The notes beneath the pieces are model-generated. The model was not told the origin of the DNA. It saw only the letters and a list, made by a program, of their open reading frames with translations, and made no database searches. Shown one piece after another: positions 44,820 to 53,491 of a stretch of 64,000 bases of DNA. The DNA comes from Archangium lipolyticum (GTDB taxonomy: Bacteria; Myxococcota; Myxococcia; Myxococcales; Myxococcaceae): NCBI RefSeq assembly GCF_024623785.1, contig NZ_JANKBZ010000007.1, positions 124,001 to 188,000 on the forward strand. Reading direction: 5' to 3'. The translations under genes and the position numbers were made by a program. Position 1 is the stretch's first letter, and every line of letters begins with the position of its first letter.

Positions 44820-47800
44820 GGGTTGGCTCCGATGCGATTGAAGAAGTCGCGCAGGTACTCCTCGGGGACGTCCGTCTTGGCGCCGGCGAGTCCCACGAGG
44901 ACGGGCTTGAAGGGGAGGGGACGCTCCAGCGTGCTGGGCGCGCGGATGGCGAGCAGGTACGTGCCCTTGTCCAGGGCGAGGAACTGCTGGCAGCCCTCGC
45001 CCAGCACACGCTGGGCGGTGTCGAGCACGGTGCACTCGAGCCGCTCGGCGGGCACTTGCAACCCGAGGCCCACGTGGCCGGGGGAGGCGGTGCTGAAGCG
45101 GAAGTAGCGCGTCTGGCCCGGCGATACCCAGCCGTCCTCCTTGGAGACGCCCTCGGTCAGCTCCTTCACCGGCTCATGCGTCCAGGTGACGTTGCCGGAG
45201 AGGGGCTGGCCCGCGAAGCCTCGCACCACCAGGCGGTAGGTGCCGGCCGGCAGCAGCCGGTCGATGGCGAAACCGCGCTCCAGGCCCGCCACCGCGATGA
45301 CGGTGTCGTCCCGGGTGAGCCCGAAGACGCCCGAGTCGCCCCGGAGGTGCACGACGGCGTCCGCGGGCAGGGTGAGGGTGCGCTCCACCGTCTCGCCAGA
45401 GAGGCGCAGGGCGCGTGCGGCGGGCAGCTCGGGTGCCTTCCCCTTGGAGGAGGGAGGCAGCAGGGCCGTGTTCAGCTGAGCCGGCGGAGCGAGCACCGCG
45501 CGCAGGCCGCCCGGGTTCGTCTCCAGCAGCAGACTTCCCCGGCGGCCCGGCGGCACCTGGGCGTTGCAGCCCTCCAGCCGCGTCCCATCCTCGAGCGTGG
45601 CCACGCACCGCGCCGCACCCGTCACCAGGTACTCGCGTGCGCCATCCGCCGCGTCGAAGGACAGCAGCTGCTGGCCGGGCACCCGGTTGAGCGTCTCGAA
45701 GAGGCGCGCGAGGGGCACGGCCGGCTTCGCCGCCTCCACCCCGAGGACCTCCGCCTGCACGCGGGAGTCGGTGGGAGACCAGACGAACACCGCGCCACCC
45801 GAGCCGCTCAGGACGCAGCGGGAGAGCGCATCGCCGGGCGAGCACAGGTCCACCGCCGTCCCCTTGCCGTCCACCAGCACGGCCCAGGCCTCCTGGGGAA
45901 GCGAGAGCTGCACGCGCGCCGGCTCGCCGGGCATCACCAGGCGGACCGAGGCACCGCCACTCCAGGTCAGGTCCTGCAACCCGGGCGTCAGCGTCATTGA
46001 GGAGCGCGGGACTGGAATGGCGAGCCGTGTGACGGAGGCCTCGCCCTTCTCAATCGCGGGCGTCCACCAGCGCGCGAGCGACTCTTCCGTGGGGCCAGTG
46101 GCCGCGAAGCACGTGGAGCTCCGCTGGTGCGACACGCCGCCGTCCAGCCGGCAGGCCGGGTAGGCCGGGTCTCCAAACGGCACGCTCACGCTCAGCAGGT
46201 GCAGGGCCTCCTTCTTCGAGCGCTGGCGCAGCAGCGTCACGTCCCGGCTCAGTGGGGCGCGCTCCGTCTCGGAGCTCTCCAGCGTGTCCACGCGCTCATC
46301 GAGGGAGGGTTTCGTCGCGCCGGTGGCTCCCGGTACGCCGAATACCCAGGCACCGGCCTCCAGCGAGGACTCGGGGCCGCACGGCCGCAGCGGACCCTGC
46401 TGCGAGGCGGGCAGGCAGTAGACACCCTTGCCCGTCTCGTAGCGGCCCGGCTTGGACACCTGCGCGCTCGTGGCCGGTCGTGCCGCCACGCTGGTGGTCA
46501 CCTTGGTGGGCTGGCCCAGTGTCCAGACGCGCACGCGCCAGGGCGAGGTGCCCGGCTTCAGCAGCATCAGGCACTCGCGGACATCCATGCGACGCGACAC
46601 CACCGCGCCGCGCTCGTCCTCCAGCGCGCACGAGAAGGGGGCCTTGGCGCGCAGGGTCACGTGTTGCAGCGCGTCCGCGGGCACGGGCGGCAGCGAGGCA
46701 CGCACCACACCGGTGCTCACGTCCAACGTGCCGCCCTCGGCGAGCACCCCGGCGTCCGTCACCTGGGCCAACGCGACGGAGACACGGCTGGAGCCCGGCC
46801 TCTGTGTCTGGCTCTCCAGCACCAGCGTGTAGTCCCCCGCGGGGAGCGGCTCGGCGATGGCGCAGTTCCAGTCCGCGCCATGGTCCGCGCTCTCCACCAC
46901 CAGCCGCCCCACGGCGTCGAAGACGCGGCAGCGCACGTCCGTGCTGCCACGCGTGGACAGGCGCAGCGTGCCGTCCACCGGCAGCACCAGCGAGTAGCGG
47001 CCGGGCGCGCTCACGTCCTTGTCCATGGGCGGCGCGAGCACCTCGGTGCGCAGGTACAGCGCGTAGGAGATGGCCACGTCGCCCCGGCTGTGCTCCGCCA
47101 CCAGCTTGTAGCGTCCGGGCTCGAGCGTGAGGGCCTGTCCATCGGGAGGTGGAGACGCCTTCGTCGGAAGCGGCTCCGCGACCGCGGCCGGCGCGCTCTC
47201 CTCCTCGTTCGCGGGGGGCGGGGCCTCCTCGGGGGGCGGGGCCTCCTCGTAGGACTCGGAGGGCTGCTCCTCTCCCTCTCCGCCACCCTCGCTCTCGGAG
47301 TACTCCGAGGACTCGGACGACTCCGTGTACTCGGGCTCCGGCGTCGGTTCCGGCTCCGGTTCCGGCGGAGGAGGCGGCGGCGGGGGCTCGTACGCCGTCT
47401 GCGGGGCGATGACATCCACGGGCTTGAGCGCGCCGTCCGAGGCCACCGCGTAGAGCCGGCCCTGCATGCCGTGGGTGAGCGTGAAGAACACGCTCATCCG
47501 CGCCGGGGCCTCGAAGGTGAATTCGTCCTTGCCGTCCTTGCCGAGGTCCGCCCGGTACCATTCATTGAAGCGCACCGGGTGCACCTTGTTGCTCTTGAAC
47601 ACCACCGGGGGGACCACGCGCTCCAGGGCGGTGCGGCGCATGGACTCCACCGTCAGCGGCAACTGCGTCCACAGGTACGTGCCCTTGGCCAGCCGCATCG
47701 GCTGCTCGCAGGCCGTGGGCACCGGCACCACCGGCCAGCCCTTCGGGTCGTCCAGGCGGCACTGGAGCGTCGCGCCCAGGGCCGCGGTGGAGAGGGTGTA

Positions 47801-50110
47801 GTCCGCGGCGCGGGGGACCGTGAGCCGCTGCTGGATGAGGTCGCCCGCGTCGACGCGGAAGAACGCCTCGCCATCGGCGGTGACGCCCTGGGCCGTCTTC
47901 ACGTCGCGGCGCTCCAGCAACACGGCCCCCCGGCCCCTGCTCTGGCCCGTGGTGCGCGCGGTGAGCAGGTAGCGGCCGGGCCGCAAGTAGGTGGACACGA
48001 GGCAGTTGCGCCCACGCCCTCCACCCGAGGCGCTGCCCACCTGTGGCACCACCGGCGTGCGGATGCTGCACTGGGTGGACAGCAGGCCCTGCGTCGTCAC
48101 GTGGTAGAGGCCCTCCTTCTTGACGTCGAAGGTGAGCGAGTGCGACTCGCCGCGATCGAAGTCGAACCAGGCGGGCTCGGACGGTTGGAGCGCGGGCAGC
48201 GGCGGGAAGGTGGGCGAGTACGTGCTCAGCGGCGGCTGCGCCTGGGGTGGTGGCGGGGGCCTGCGCAGCAGCAGGGACACGGAGCCGCTTCCCGGCTGGG
48301 ACAGCGTGAGTGTCCCGCCCGAGGCCGGGAGCTGGCAGCGCCCGTCACGCGCCTCCACCCGGTTGCCTCCCACGGCGCACGAGAAGGGCTCTCCGCCGGA
48401 CGAGCGCACCTCGGCGGTGACGCCCCGGGCCAGCGGCAGCTCGACGGGGCTCGTGCCATCGAGCACCACGGGCAGCGGCGAGACGGGGTCGATCGGCAAG
48501 GGCCGCACGTAGAGGCCGCGCAGGGAGTTGCTCGGACTCCGGTTGGCGAAGACACGGTAGGTGTGGCCCTGCTGCAGCTCCGCGCCCTGGATGAGACACG
48601 ACGTCTTGGTGGGCGTGTCCGCCTTGGGCTCGCGGCCCTCGGCGGCGAGGGTGAGGCGCTCGATGCCCTGGGTTCCGCCGTACAGCTTCAGCTCGTACAC
48701 GCCGGGCGCGGCCGTGTAGGGGACGCGGCACGTCTCCGCCTTCGGGTCCGTCTCGATGAGCCGGGTGCGTCTGGCGCCGTCCACCAGGTACAGCTCGCAG
48801 CGGCTCCTGCGATCACCGCTGGTGGAGAAGACGTAGCGTCCGGAGCGCGTCACCCGGAACCAGAGGGTGGCGGTGGAGCCGTTGTAGTTGAACGCGCGGC
48901 GGAACGGGCGCTCCGGGCCCACCTCCAGCACGTCGGACGCGACGGGGACCCAGTCCCTGTTGACCGCCGTCTCCAGCATGCAGCCCAGGGGCGCGCTGTC
49001 CGCGTCCACGGGCACCTCGTGCAGCCCCACCAGGAACGTTCCGGAGGAGGGGGCCACGAAGCGCGGCGTCACTCCGCCCTGGCCGTAGTTGCCGTCCGCG
49101 AAGGTGTCATCCGTCTCGAGGCTCGCCCACTGCAACGTCAGCCGCGTGCCGGGCTCGCCTCGGAGGAGCGCCACGTGCCGGCCCGGGCTCCCCGTCATCG
49201 CGCTGCACTCCGGGACGAGCGCCTTGGGTTGGATCTGGCAGCCCGCCTCGGCGCCCGAGGTGACGTTGCTGGCCCCCTCGTTGGAGAGGCCGTGGAGGCT
49301 CACGCGGCTGGAGGACTGGCCCCCCTCTCGGGAGAGGAAGATGGCGATGGGGCCCGAGGGCAGCTCCACCGCGCTCATCCCCCAGGGCGGCACGGTGACA
49401 CTCAGCGAGCGCTCCGGAGGCGCCTTCGGGAAGCCATAGGCCACGGAGAGGGTGTTGTCCTCCTTGCCCTCGGTCCACTCCTTCGGGGCGGTGCCATAGG
49501 TGGTGAGCAGGTAGTTGCCCGGCTCGAGCGTGGTCTCCAGCCACCACTCATATTGAGGTTGCCCGGCGCGGGGCTGGGTGGAGGCGTCCTTGATCTCGAC
49601 GGGCTCCAACCACGCGCCGTTGCGCCACAGCCGCACGTCTCCGGCGGTGCGGCCGGACACCCGCAGGCTGACGGGCTGGCGCTGGTCGAGCTTCAGCCAG
49701 AAGGAGGCCTGGTGGCGCGGGGCGAGCACCTGACGCACCTCGCGGCCCGGCTCCAACAGCACCGGCTGGGCGTTGTCCTCGGCATACGGAACGGCTTGAA
49801 GGTCCACCTTTCCCTTGGTGCCCTTGCCCTTGGTGTTCGACGCGAGGCGCAGCTTGTAGGTGCCCGCGTCCAGCAGCAGGTCCAACGTGCAGTTGGAGCG
49901 GCCGGCGGCGCCGTCCTGGGCGAAGGGGCCGCGCACCTGATCCACCAGCTCGCACGAGGTGCCGGAGGGGGTTCGCGCGGTGATGACCACGCGGGAGGCC
50001 GTGTCGAGGGTGACGAGAGTCTCCTGGTTGCCTCGCGCCGGGACGGAGGCGGGAGAGAGGCTGACGGCGTGCAGCACCAGGAGGGAGACCGACAGCGGAG
50101 AGAGGAACAT
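44816..50110 (-). CDS. Giant exported Cys-pair repeat protein, first gene of the A2M-PBP1C operon
   Basis: A 1764-aa protein of unknown function with a signal peptide (MFLSPLSVSLLVLHAVSLSPASV). The mature part consists of a dozen or so loosely repeated beta-sandwich modules resembling PPC domains. Each has one Cys early (CELVD, CELYLVD, CRLDDP, CRVFDA, CALEDE, CTVLDT) and one before a closing strand such as GTYKLRL, GVYELKL, GRYLLTA, GDYTLVL or GTYLLAI. This suggests one disulfide per module. A Pro/Glu/Ser-rich spacer of about 80 residues lies mid-protein (about 47145-47390). Its stop overlaps the A2M start (GTGA). An envelope-surveillance or A2M-partner role is inferred from context only. 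Confidence 0.75.
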   Translation of the reverse strand: MFLSPLSVSLLVLHAVSLSPASVPARGNQETLVTLDTASRVVITARTPSGTSCELVDQVRGPFAQDGAAGRSNCTLDLLLDAGTYKLRLASNTKGKGTKGKVDLQAVPYAEDNAQPVLLEPGREVRQVLAPRHQASFWLKLDQRQPVSLRVSGRTAGDVRLWRNGAWLEPVEIKDASTQPRAGQPQYEWWLETTLEPGNYLLTTYGTAPKEWTEGKEDNTLSVAYGFPKAPPERSLSVTVPPWGMSAVELPSGPIAIFLSREGGQSSSRVSLHGLSNEGASNVTSGAEAGCQIQPKALVPECSAMTGSPGRHVALLRGEPGTRLTLQWASLETDDTFADGNYGQGGVTPRFVAPSSGTFLVGLHEVPVDADSAPLGCMLETAVNRDWVPVASDVLEVGPERPFRRAFNYNGSTATLWFRVTRSGRYVFSTSGDRRSRCELYLVDGARRTRLIETDPKAETCRVPYTAAPGVYELKLYGGTQGIERLTLAAEGREPKADTPTKTSCLIQGAELQQGHTYRVFANRSPSNSLRGLYVRPLPIDPVSPLPVVLDGTSPVELPLARGVTAEVRSSGGEPFSCAVGGNRVEARDGRCQLPASGGTLTLSQPGSGSVSLLLRRPPPPPQAQPPLSTYSPTFPPLPALQPSEPAWFDFDRGESHSLTFDVKKEGLYHVTTQGLLSTQCSIRTPVVPQVGSASGGGRGRNCLVSTYLRPGRYLLTARTTGQSRGRGAVLLERRDVKTAQGVTADGEAFFRVDAGDLIQQRLTVPRAADYTLSTAALGATLQCRLDDPKGWPVVPVPTACEQPMRLAKGTYLWTQLPLTVESMRRTALERVVPPVVFKSNKVHPVRFNEWYRADLGKDGKDEFTFEAPARMSVFFTLTHGMQGRLYAVASDGALKPVDVIAPQTAYEPPPPPPPPEPEPEPTPEPEYTESSESSEYSESEGGGEGEEQPSESYEEAPPPEEAPPPANEEESAPAAVAEPLPTKASPPPDGQALTLEPGRYKLVAEHSRGDVAISYALYLRTEVLAPPMDKDVSAPGRYSLVLPVDGTLRLSTRGSTDVRCRVFDAVGRLVVESADHGADWNCAIAEPLPAGDYTLVLESQTQRPGSSRVSVALAQVTDAGVLAEGGTLDVSTGVVRASLPPVPADALQHVTLRAKAPFSCALEDERGAVVSRRMDVRECLMLLKPGTSPWRVRVWTLGQPTKVTTSVAARPATSAQVSKPGRYETGKGVYCLPASQQGPLRPCGPESSLEAGAWVFGVPGATGATKPSLDERVDTLESSETERAPLSRDVTLLRQRSKKEALHLLSVSVPFGDPAYPACRLDGGVSHQRSSTCFAATGPTEESLARWWTPAIEKGEASVTRLAIPVPRSSMTLTPGLQDLTWSGGASVRLVMPGEPARVQLSLPQEAWAVLVDGKGTAVDLCSPGDALSRCVLSGSGGAVFVWSPTDSRVQAEVLGVEAAKPAVPLARLFETLNRVPGQQLLSFDAADGAREYLVTGAARCVATLEDGTRLEGCNAQVPPGRRGSLLLETNPGGLRAVLAPPAQLNTALLPPSSKGKAPELPAARALRLSGETVERTLTLPADAVVHLRGDSGVFGLTRDDTVIAVAGLERGFAIDRLLPAGTYRLVVRGFAGQPLSGNVTWTHEPVKELTEGVSKEDGWVSPGQTRYFRFSTASPGHVGLGLQVPAERLECTVLDTAQRVLGEGCQQFLALDKGTYLLAIRAPSTLERPLPFKPVLVGLAGAKTDVPEEYLRDFFNRIGANP

Positions 50111-50129
50111 GAGGGCCTCTGGCAGAGGC
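50108..50129 (-). promoter_or_regulatory. Ribosome-binding-site hairpin before the giant gene
   Basis: On the minus strand the start codon is preceded by GCCTCT-GCC-AGAGGC-CCTC. The probable Shine-Dalgarno AGAGG lies in the 3' arm of a perfect 6-bp stem with a 3-base loop. This could hold back translation of the operon's first gene until unfolded. Only the complementarity is observed; the regulatory role is inferred. Confidence 0.4.
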
Positions 50130-50433
50130 GCCGCGCGAGGAGGGGCGCGGCCAGATGCGCCTCTGCATAGCAGCAATCATCAGGCCACCCCAAAGGGGCC
50201 CGGTGGGACGAGGAGTGTGGCCACCCGGACGCGCTGTCGCGGTCCATGGCCCACGGTGCTCCCCGGGCCCCACGCCATGGGATACAGCACCCTCGCTCGC
50301 TGGGGAGGGGGGAGGGCGGGCGAGAGCCCCATCAAACGGTGGGTTCGGGAGACGCGCCCCTATGTCCCGGGTGGGCCGAGGTCTCCACGTCTTGGCGATG
50401 GGCCGCCAGAGTGCGCAGCTTGCTCGGGTGAGG
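50111..50433. other. Divergent intergenic region (about 320 bases)
   Basis: It lies between the giant-protein operon and the HAD-like gene. Apart from the ribosome-site hairpin next to the giant gene, it is uniformly GC-rich with several CCCCGGGCCCC-like runs and no convincing promoter or gene. Reading frames that cross it are extensions of flanking ORFs without protein-like composition. Confidence 0.5.
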
Positions 50434-51111
50434 ATGCGCGGGCCCAAGGCAATCATCTTCGAGGTGGATGGGACGTTGGTGGACACCAACGTGTTGCGTG
50501 CGAGGGCCTGGCAGGATGCCCTGGCCCGGTACGGGCGTCAGGTGCGGCTGCCCCGGGTGCTCGCGCAGATGGCGCGCGAGGGAGACCGGTTCCTCTCCGC
50601 CTTCCTCCCGGAGGCCGAGTACGAGCGCTACGCCGAGGAGCTGGCGAGCTACCACCGCGCCATCTTCCACGAGCAGTACCTGGGGCGGGTGAAGCCCTTC
50701 CTCGGGGTGCCCGAGCTGCTCCGGCACCTGCGCGACGAGGGGTGGCGCATCGCCCTGGCCTCCACCGGGGACCCCGACGAGCTGGAGCACTACATCGAGC
50801 TGCTCGGGGTGGAGGACCTCATCGACGCGCGCACCACGGACGCCGAGGTGGACCACTCCCGGCTGAACGAGGAGATTCCCGCGGAGGCCATCCGCCTGTT
50901 GGGGCTGGATGGCACGGACGACACGCTGGCGATCGCGGGACTCCCCTACGACGTGGAGGGCTCCGTGCGCCTGGGGGTGCGGTGCATCGGGCTGGTGTGC
51001 GGCGGCTTCTCGGAGGACGACCTGCGCTCGGCCGGAGCGCTCGCCGTCTTCGGCACGCCGCAGGATCTGCTCACGCGCTACGCCGAGTCGCCGCTCGCCG
51101 CGGATGGTTGA
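50434..51111 (+). CDS. HAD-superfamily-like protein with degenerate active site
   Basis: The HAD phosphatase fold (Gph/PGMB-like) is clear: IIFEVDGTLVDTN at the N terminus, a helical cap, a PFLGVPELLRHLRDEGWRIALASTGD strand and a C-terminal GLPYDVEGSVRLGVRCIGLVCGGFS block. Key residues are replaced. The nucleophilic Asp of DxDGT is Glu10, the motif III Lys-Pro is Arg-Leu (DHSRLNEE) and the first motif IV Asp of GDTPYD is missing (AGLPYD). Phosphatase activity is therefore doubtful, and it may bind rather than hydrolyse. The start is uncertain: ATG 50434 fits the fold; ATG 50398 is the alternative. Confidence 0.8.
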   Translation: MRGPKAIIFEVDGTLVDTNVLRARAWQDALARYGRQVRLPRVLAQMAREGDRFLSAFLPEAEYERYAEELASYHRAIFHEQYLGRVKPFLGVPELLRHLRDEGWRIALASTGDPDELEHYIELLGVEDLIDARTTDAEVDHSRLNEEIPAEAIRLLGLDGTDDTLAIAGLPYDVEGSVRLGVRCIGLVCGGFSEDDLRSAGALAVFGTPQDLLTRYAESPLAADG

Positions 51112-51162
51112 GCCGGGCCCCGGGGCGATGTCACGCCTCACAGCGCCCGGCTCTCGTCCCCG

Positions 51163-52158
51163 TCACGCCGCCTTGGAGATCTCCTCGGCCTGCACCGCAC
51201 CGTCTCCCGAGCCGCCGCTGCGCGTCATGCGGCTGTAGAGCGACAGGGACGGATCGAAGAGGAACTTCAGCCACAGCGCCGTCCACGAGTTGTGGGAGTG
51301 CAGCGAGTCGTAGAACTCGGGGGCGAGCTGGCGCACCTTGGGCAGGCGCGTCCAGGGCACGCGCATCACGTCGTGGTGCTCGTTGTGGTAGCCGACGTTG
51401 AAGGCCACCCAGTTGAGGGGCCCGTAGTACGAGTACGTCTCCTGGGGCGGCTTGACCAGGTAGTGCTCCTGGATCCACCGCGCGCCCAGCGGGTGCAGGC
51501 CGATGGCGAAGATGGACGAGAGGAACATGTAGACGAGCGCGCGGGGCCCGAGCAGCGCCCAACTCGCGCCGATGAAGGCGAGCTGGATGGTCATGTTCGC
51601 CACGTACCAGCGGTCGAAGAAGGGCACGCGCCTGAGGCGCGGCACGCGCAGGGCCTGGAAGGCCCAGAAGTTGAGCATCCAGAAGGCCTTGCCGAAGAAC
51701 GTGTTGCCCACGAGCTTCGCCTCGAAGGGGGTGGCCAGGTCCGCGTCCAGCTCCGTGTCCCCTTGGAAGCGGTGGTGGATGAGGTGGTACTTGCGGAACG
51801 AGGCGGCCGCCGGGAACAGGATGGGCAGGTTGGTGAAGAGCTGCAGCGCGGCGTTGAGGCGCGGGCTGCGGAAGACGAGGTTGTGGGTGCACTCGTGGAT
51901 GAGCACCCAGAGGCCGTGGTCGATGAAGGCGCCGACCAGCCACGCGGTGGCCAGCAGGGCCCACCAGGGCGAGTCACGCAGGGCCCAGGCGATCGCCACC
52001 TGGCCCCCGACCAGGAGGAGGACGAACAAGGCGGTGATGCGAGTGGGGCCGCACAGCTCCTTGATCTCGGGGTGCGCGCGCAGGATGGCGCGGGCTCGCT
52101 CGAGGTGGGGCTCTTTCTCCGTGCTACGGGCAAACTCCAGAGGGCGCGACTGACTCAA
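51163..52158 (-). CDS. Fatty acid desaturase, dihydroceramide delta-4 desaturase (DEGS)-like
   Basis: Membrane di-iron desaturase, 331 aa. The N terminus (TEKEPHLERARAILRAHPEIKELCGP) matches the Lipid_DES domain of sphingolipid delta-4 desaturases. The three His boxes are HECTHN, HLIHH and NVGYHNEHHD, separated by four to six membrane helices. The usual eukaryotic role is to convert dihydroceramide to ceramide; myxobacteria are known to make ceramide-type lipids, so a similar role is plausible but not proven. ATG 52158 has a GGAG-like site (AAGGAGCT). It converges with the HAD gene. Confidence 0.86.
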   Translation of the reverse strand: MSQSRPLEFARSTEKEPHLERARAILRAHPEIKELCGPTRITALFVLLLVGGQVAIAWALRDSPWWALLATAWLVGAFIDHGLWVLIHECTHNLVFRSPRLNAALQLFTNLPILFPAAASFRKYHLIHHRFQGDTELDADLATPFEAKLVGNTFFGKAFWMLNFWAFQALRVPRLRRVPFFDRWYVANMTIQLAFIGASWALLGPRALVYMFLSSIFAIGLHPLGARWIQEHYLVKPPQETYSYYGPLNWVAFNVGYHNEHHDVMRVPWTRLPKVRQLAPEFYDSLHSHNSWTALWLKFLFDPSLSLYSRMTRSGGSGDGAVQAEEISKAA

Positions 52159-52253
52159 GACAGCTCCTTACGGTCGTACGAAGCGGGGGGGCGCGCAGCT
52201 TGTCACACCCGTCCCGTCCGACGCCATGCGTCATTGCGGCCCCCCTTCTACCA

Positions 52254-53432
52254 TCATTCCAGTGTGAAACTCTGGGCGCCGGCCTGGGTTCGGATGGATT
52301 GGAGGATGGCCTTGTCGAGGGTGTCGTTGCCCTCGGCCCCCGGTGCCTTCTTCTGGGCCTCCAGGTACTTCTGCCGCTCCAGGTTCAGCTGCTGGATGCG
52401 GTCGCGGATCGCCGCGCGCTCCTTTTCCTTGGCCTCGACGATGGCCCGGCGCTGCTCGAGGCTCTTGCCGCGCAGCTCCGCGGGCAGGTCCTCGTCCTTG
52501 AGCTTCTCCAGCCGCACCGCGCCCGTCTTCGTGCCGTCCACCAGGTCCCAGTTCGCGTTGTCGTAGAGCCGCGAGGCCTTGGACACCGCGCGCGTGGTGG
52601 CGCTCACGATGTTCGTGCTGGCGTTGGCATCCTGGGCGACCTGCCGGTTCTTCGCCTCCGCGCCACCGCGTCCGTAGCCCAGGTACGTCTTGTTCATCTC
52701 CACGCCCAGCCGGGCGATCTCCGCGTCCTGGGGCGCGGCCACCATGGCCACCGCCCGGTTCTGGTTGATGCTGAAGGACTGTCCGCCCGCGAGGGTGGCT
52801 CCGTCCGTCCAGCCGGTGCGGGCTCCTTCCTCGGTCTGGCCGCAGAAGATGGTGTTCACCACGATGCCGCGCTCCTTCGCCGCCGCGATGGAGGTCTGGA
52901 ACGGCACGGGTCCCTGGTTGAAGGGCTCGTTGCCCGCGATGTAGATGATCTTCAGATCTCTCTTGGACTGGCTCCACTCGAGCTGCTGCGTCGCCTTCTG
53001 GATGACCTGGCCGCAGAACTCGTCGCCGCCGTTGGTCCTCAACGAGAAGAGCTGCTCGGACACCCGGTCCAGATCCGTGGTCAGGGGCAGCACCTGGCGG
53101 ATGTAGCCTCCCTCGGGAGACAGCCCGCTGTTGCCGTACTCGTAGAGGGCGATCTCCAACCGCGCCGACTGCCCATCGCGCCGGGCGTTCTGGAAGGCAT
53201 TCACCACCGTCCAGAGCTGGCGCTTGGCCTGCTCGATGAGGCCATTCATGCTGCTGCTGGTGTCGAGCAGCAGGGCGAGCTGCACCCGGGGGGCGGAGAT
53301 GGCCGCCTCGAGCGCCCCGGGCGACACGGGAGGCTGGGACTGGGCCGCGGGCGGGGTGGGGGGATTGGAATGCGCGGACGCGAGCCCAGGCAGGGCCAGC
53401 AGGCCCAGGCAGAAAAGGGAGGATTTGAGCAT
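52254..53432 (-). CDS. Secreted von Willebrand factor A domain protein
   Basis: A signal peptide (MLKSSLFCLGLLALPGLASA) and a Pro-rich spacer precede a VWA domain, about residues 48-230. It has an intact MIDAS (LLLDTSSSMNG, with Thr and Asp equivalents around TNGGDEFCG), so it should bind a divalent metal and a protein partner. The C-terminal third is a Lys/Glu/Arg/Gln-rich helix likely to be a coiled coil (SLEQRRAIVEAKEKERAAIRDRIQQLNLERQ). It is predicted periplasmic or secreted. The partner is unknown. It is divergent from the patatin gene and on the same strand as the desaturase, 95 bases apart. Confidence 0.88.
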   Translation of the reverse strand: MLKSSLFCLGLLALPGLASAHSNPPTPPAAQSQPPVSPGALEAAISAPRVQLALLLDTSSSMNGLIEQAKRQLWTVVNAFQNARRDGQSARLEIALYEYGNSGLSPEGGYIRQVLPLTTDLDRVSEQLFSLRTNGGDEFCGQVIQKATQQLEWSQSKRDLKIIYIAGNEPFNQGPVPFQTSIAAAKERGIVVNTIFCGQTEEGARTGWTDGATLAGGQSFSINQNRAVAMVAAPQDAEIARLGVEMNKTYLGYGRGGAEAKNRQVAQDANASTNIVSATTRAVSKASRLYDNANWDLVDGTKTGAVRLEKLKDEDLPAELRGKSLEQRRAIVEAKEKERAAIRDRIQQLNLERQKYLEAQKKAPGAEGNDTLDKAILQSIRTQAGAQSFTLE

Positions 53433-53491
53433 GGGCGTTTCAACGAACGTCCTTGGAAAAAGATCTCCCGCGCTGATAGGCCCCCGCCGAC

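Noticed and set aside
41493-45107. A 1204-codon plus-strand frame
   Set aside because: It is antisense to the alpha-2-macroglobulin gene, which carries an intact CLEQ thioester and MG-domain motifs.
46127-50170. A 1347-codon open frame on the plus strand
   Set aside because: It runs antisense to the giant exported protein, has an Arg/Gly/His/Ala-biased composition typical of a GC-rich shadow frame, and shows no domain or signal peptide.
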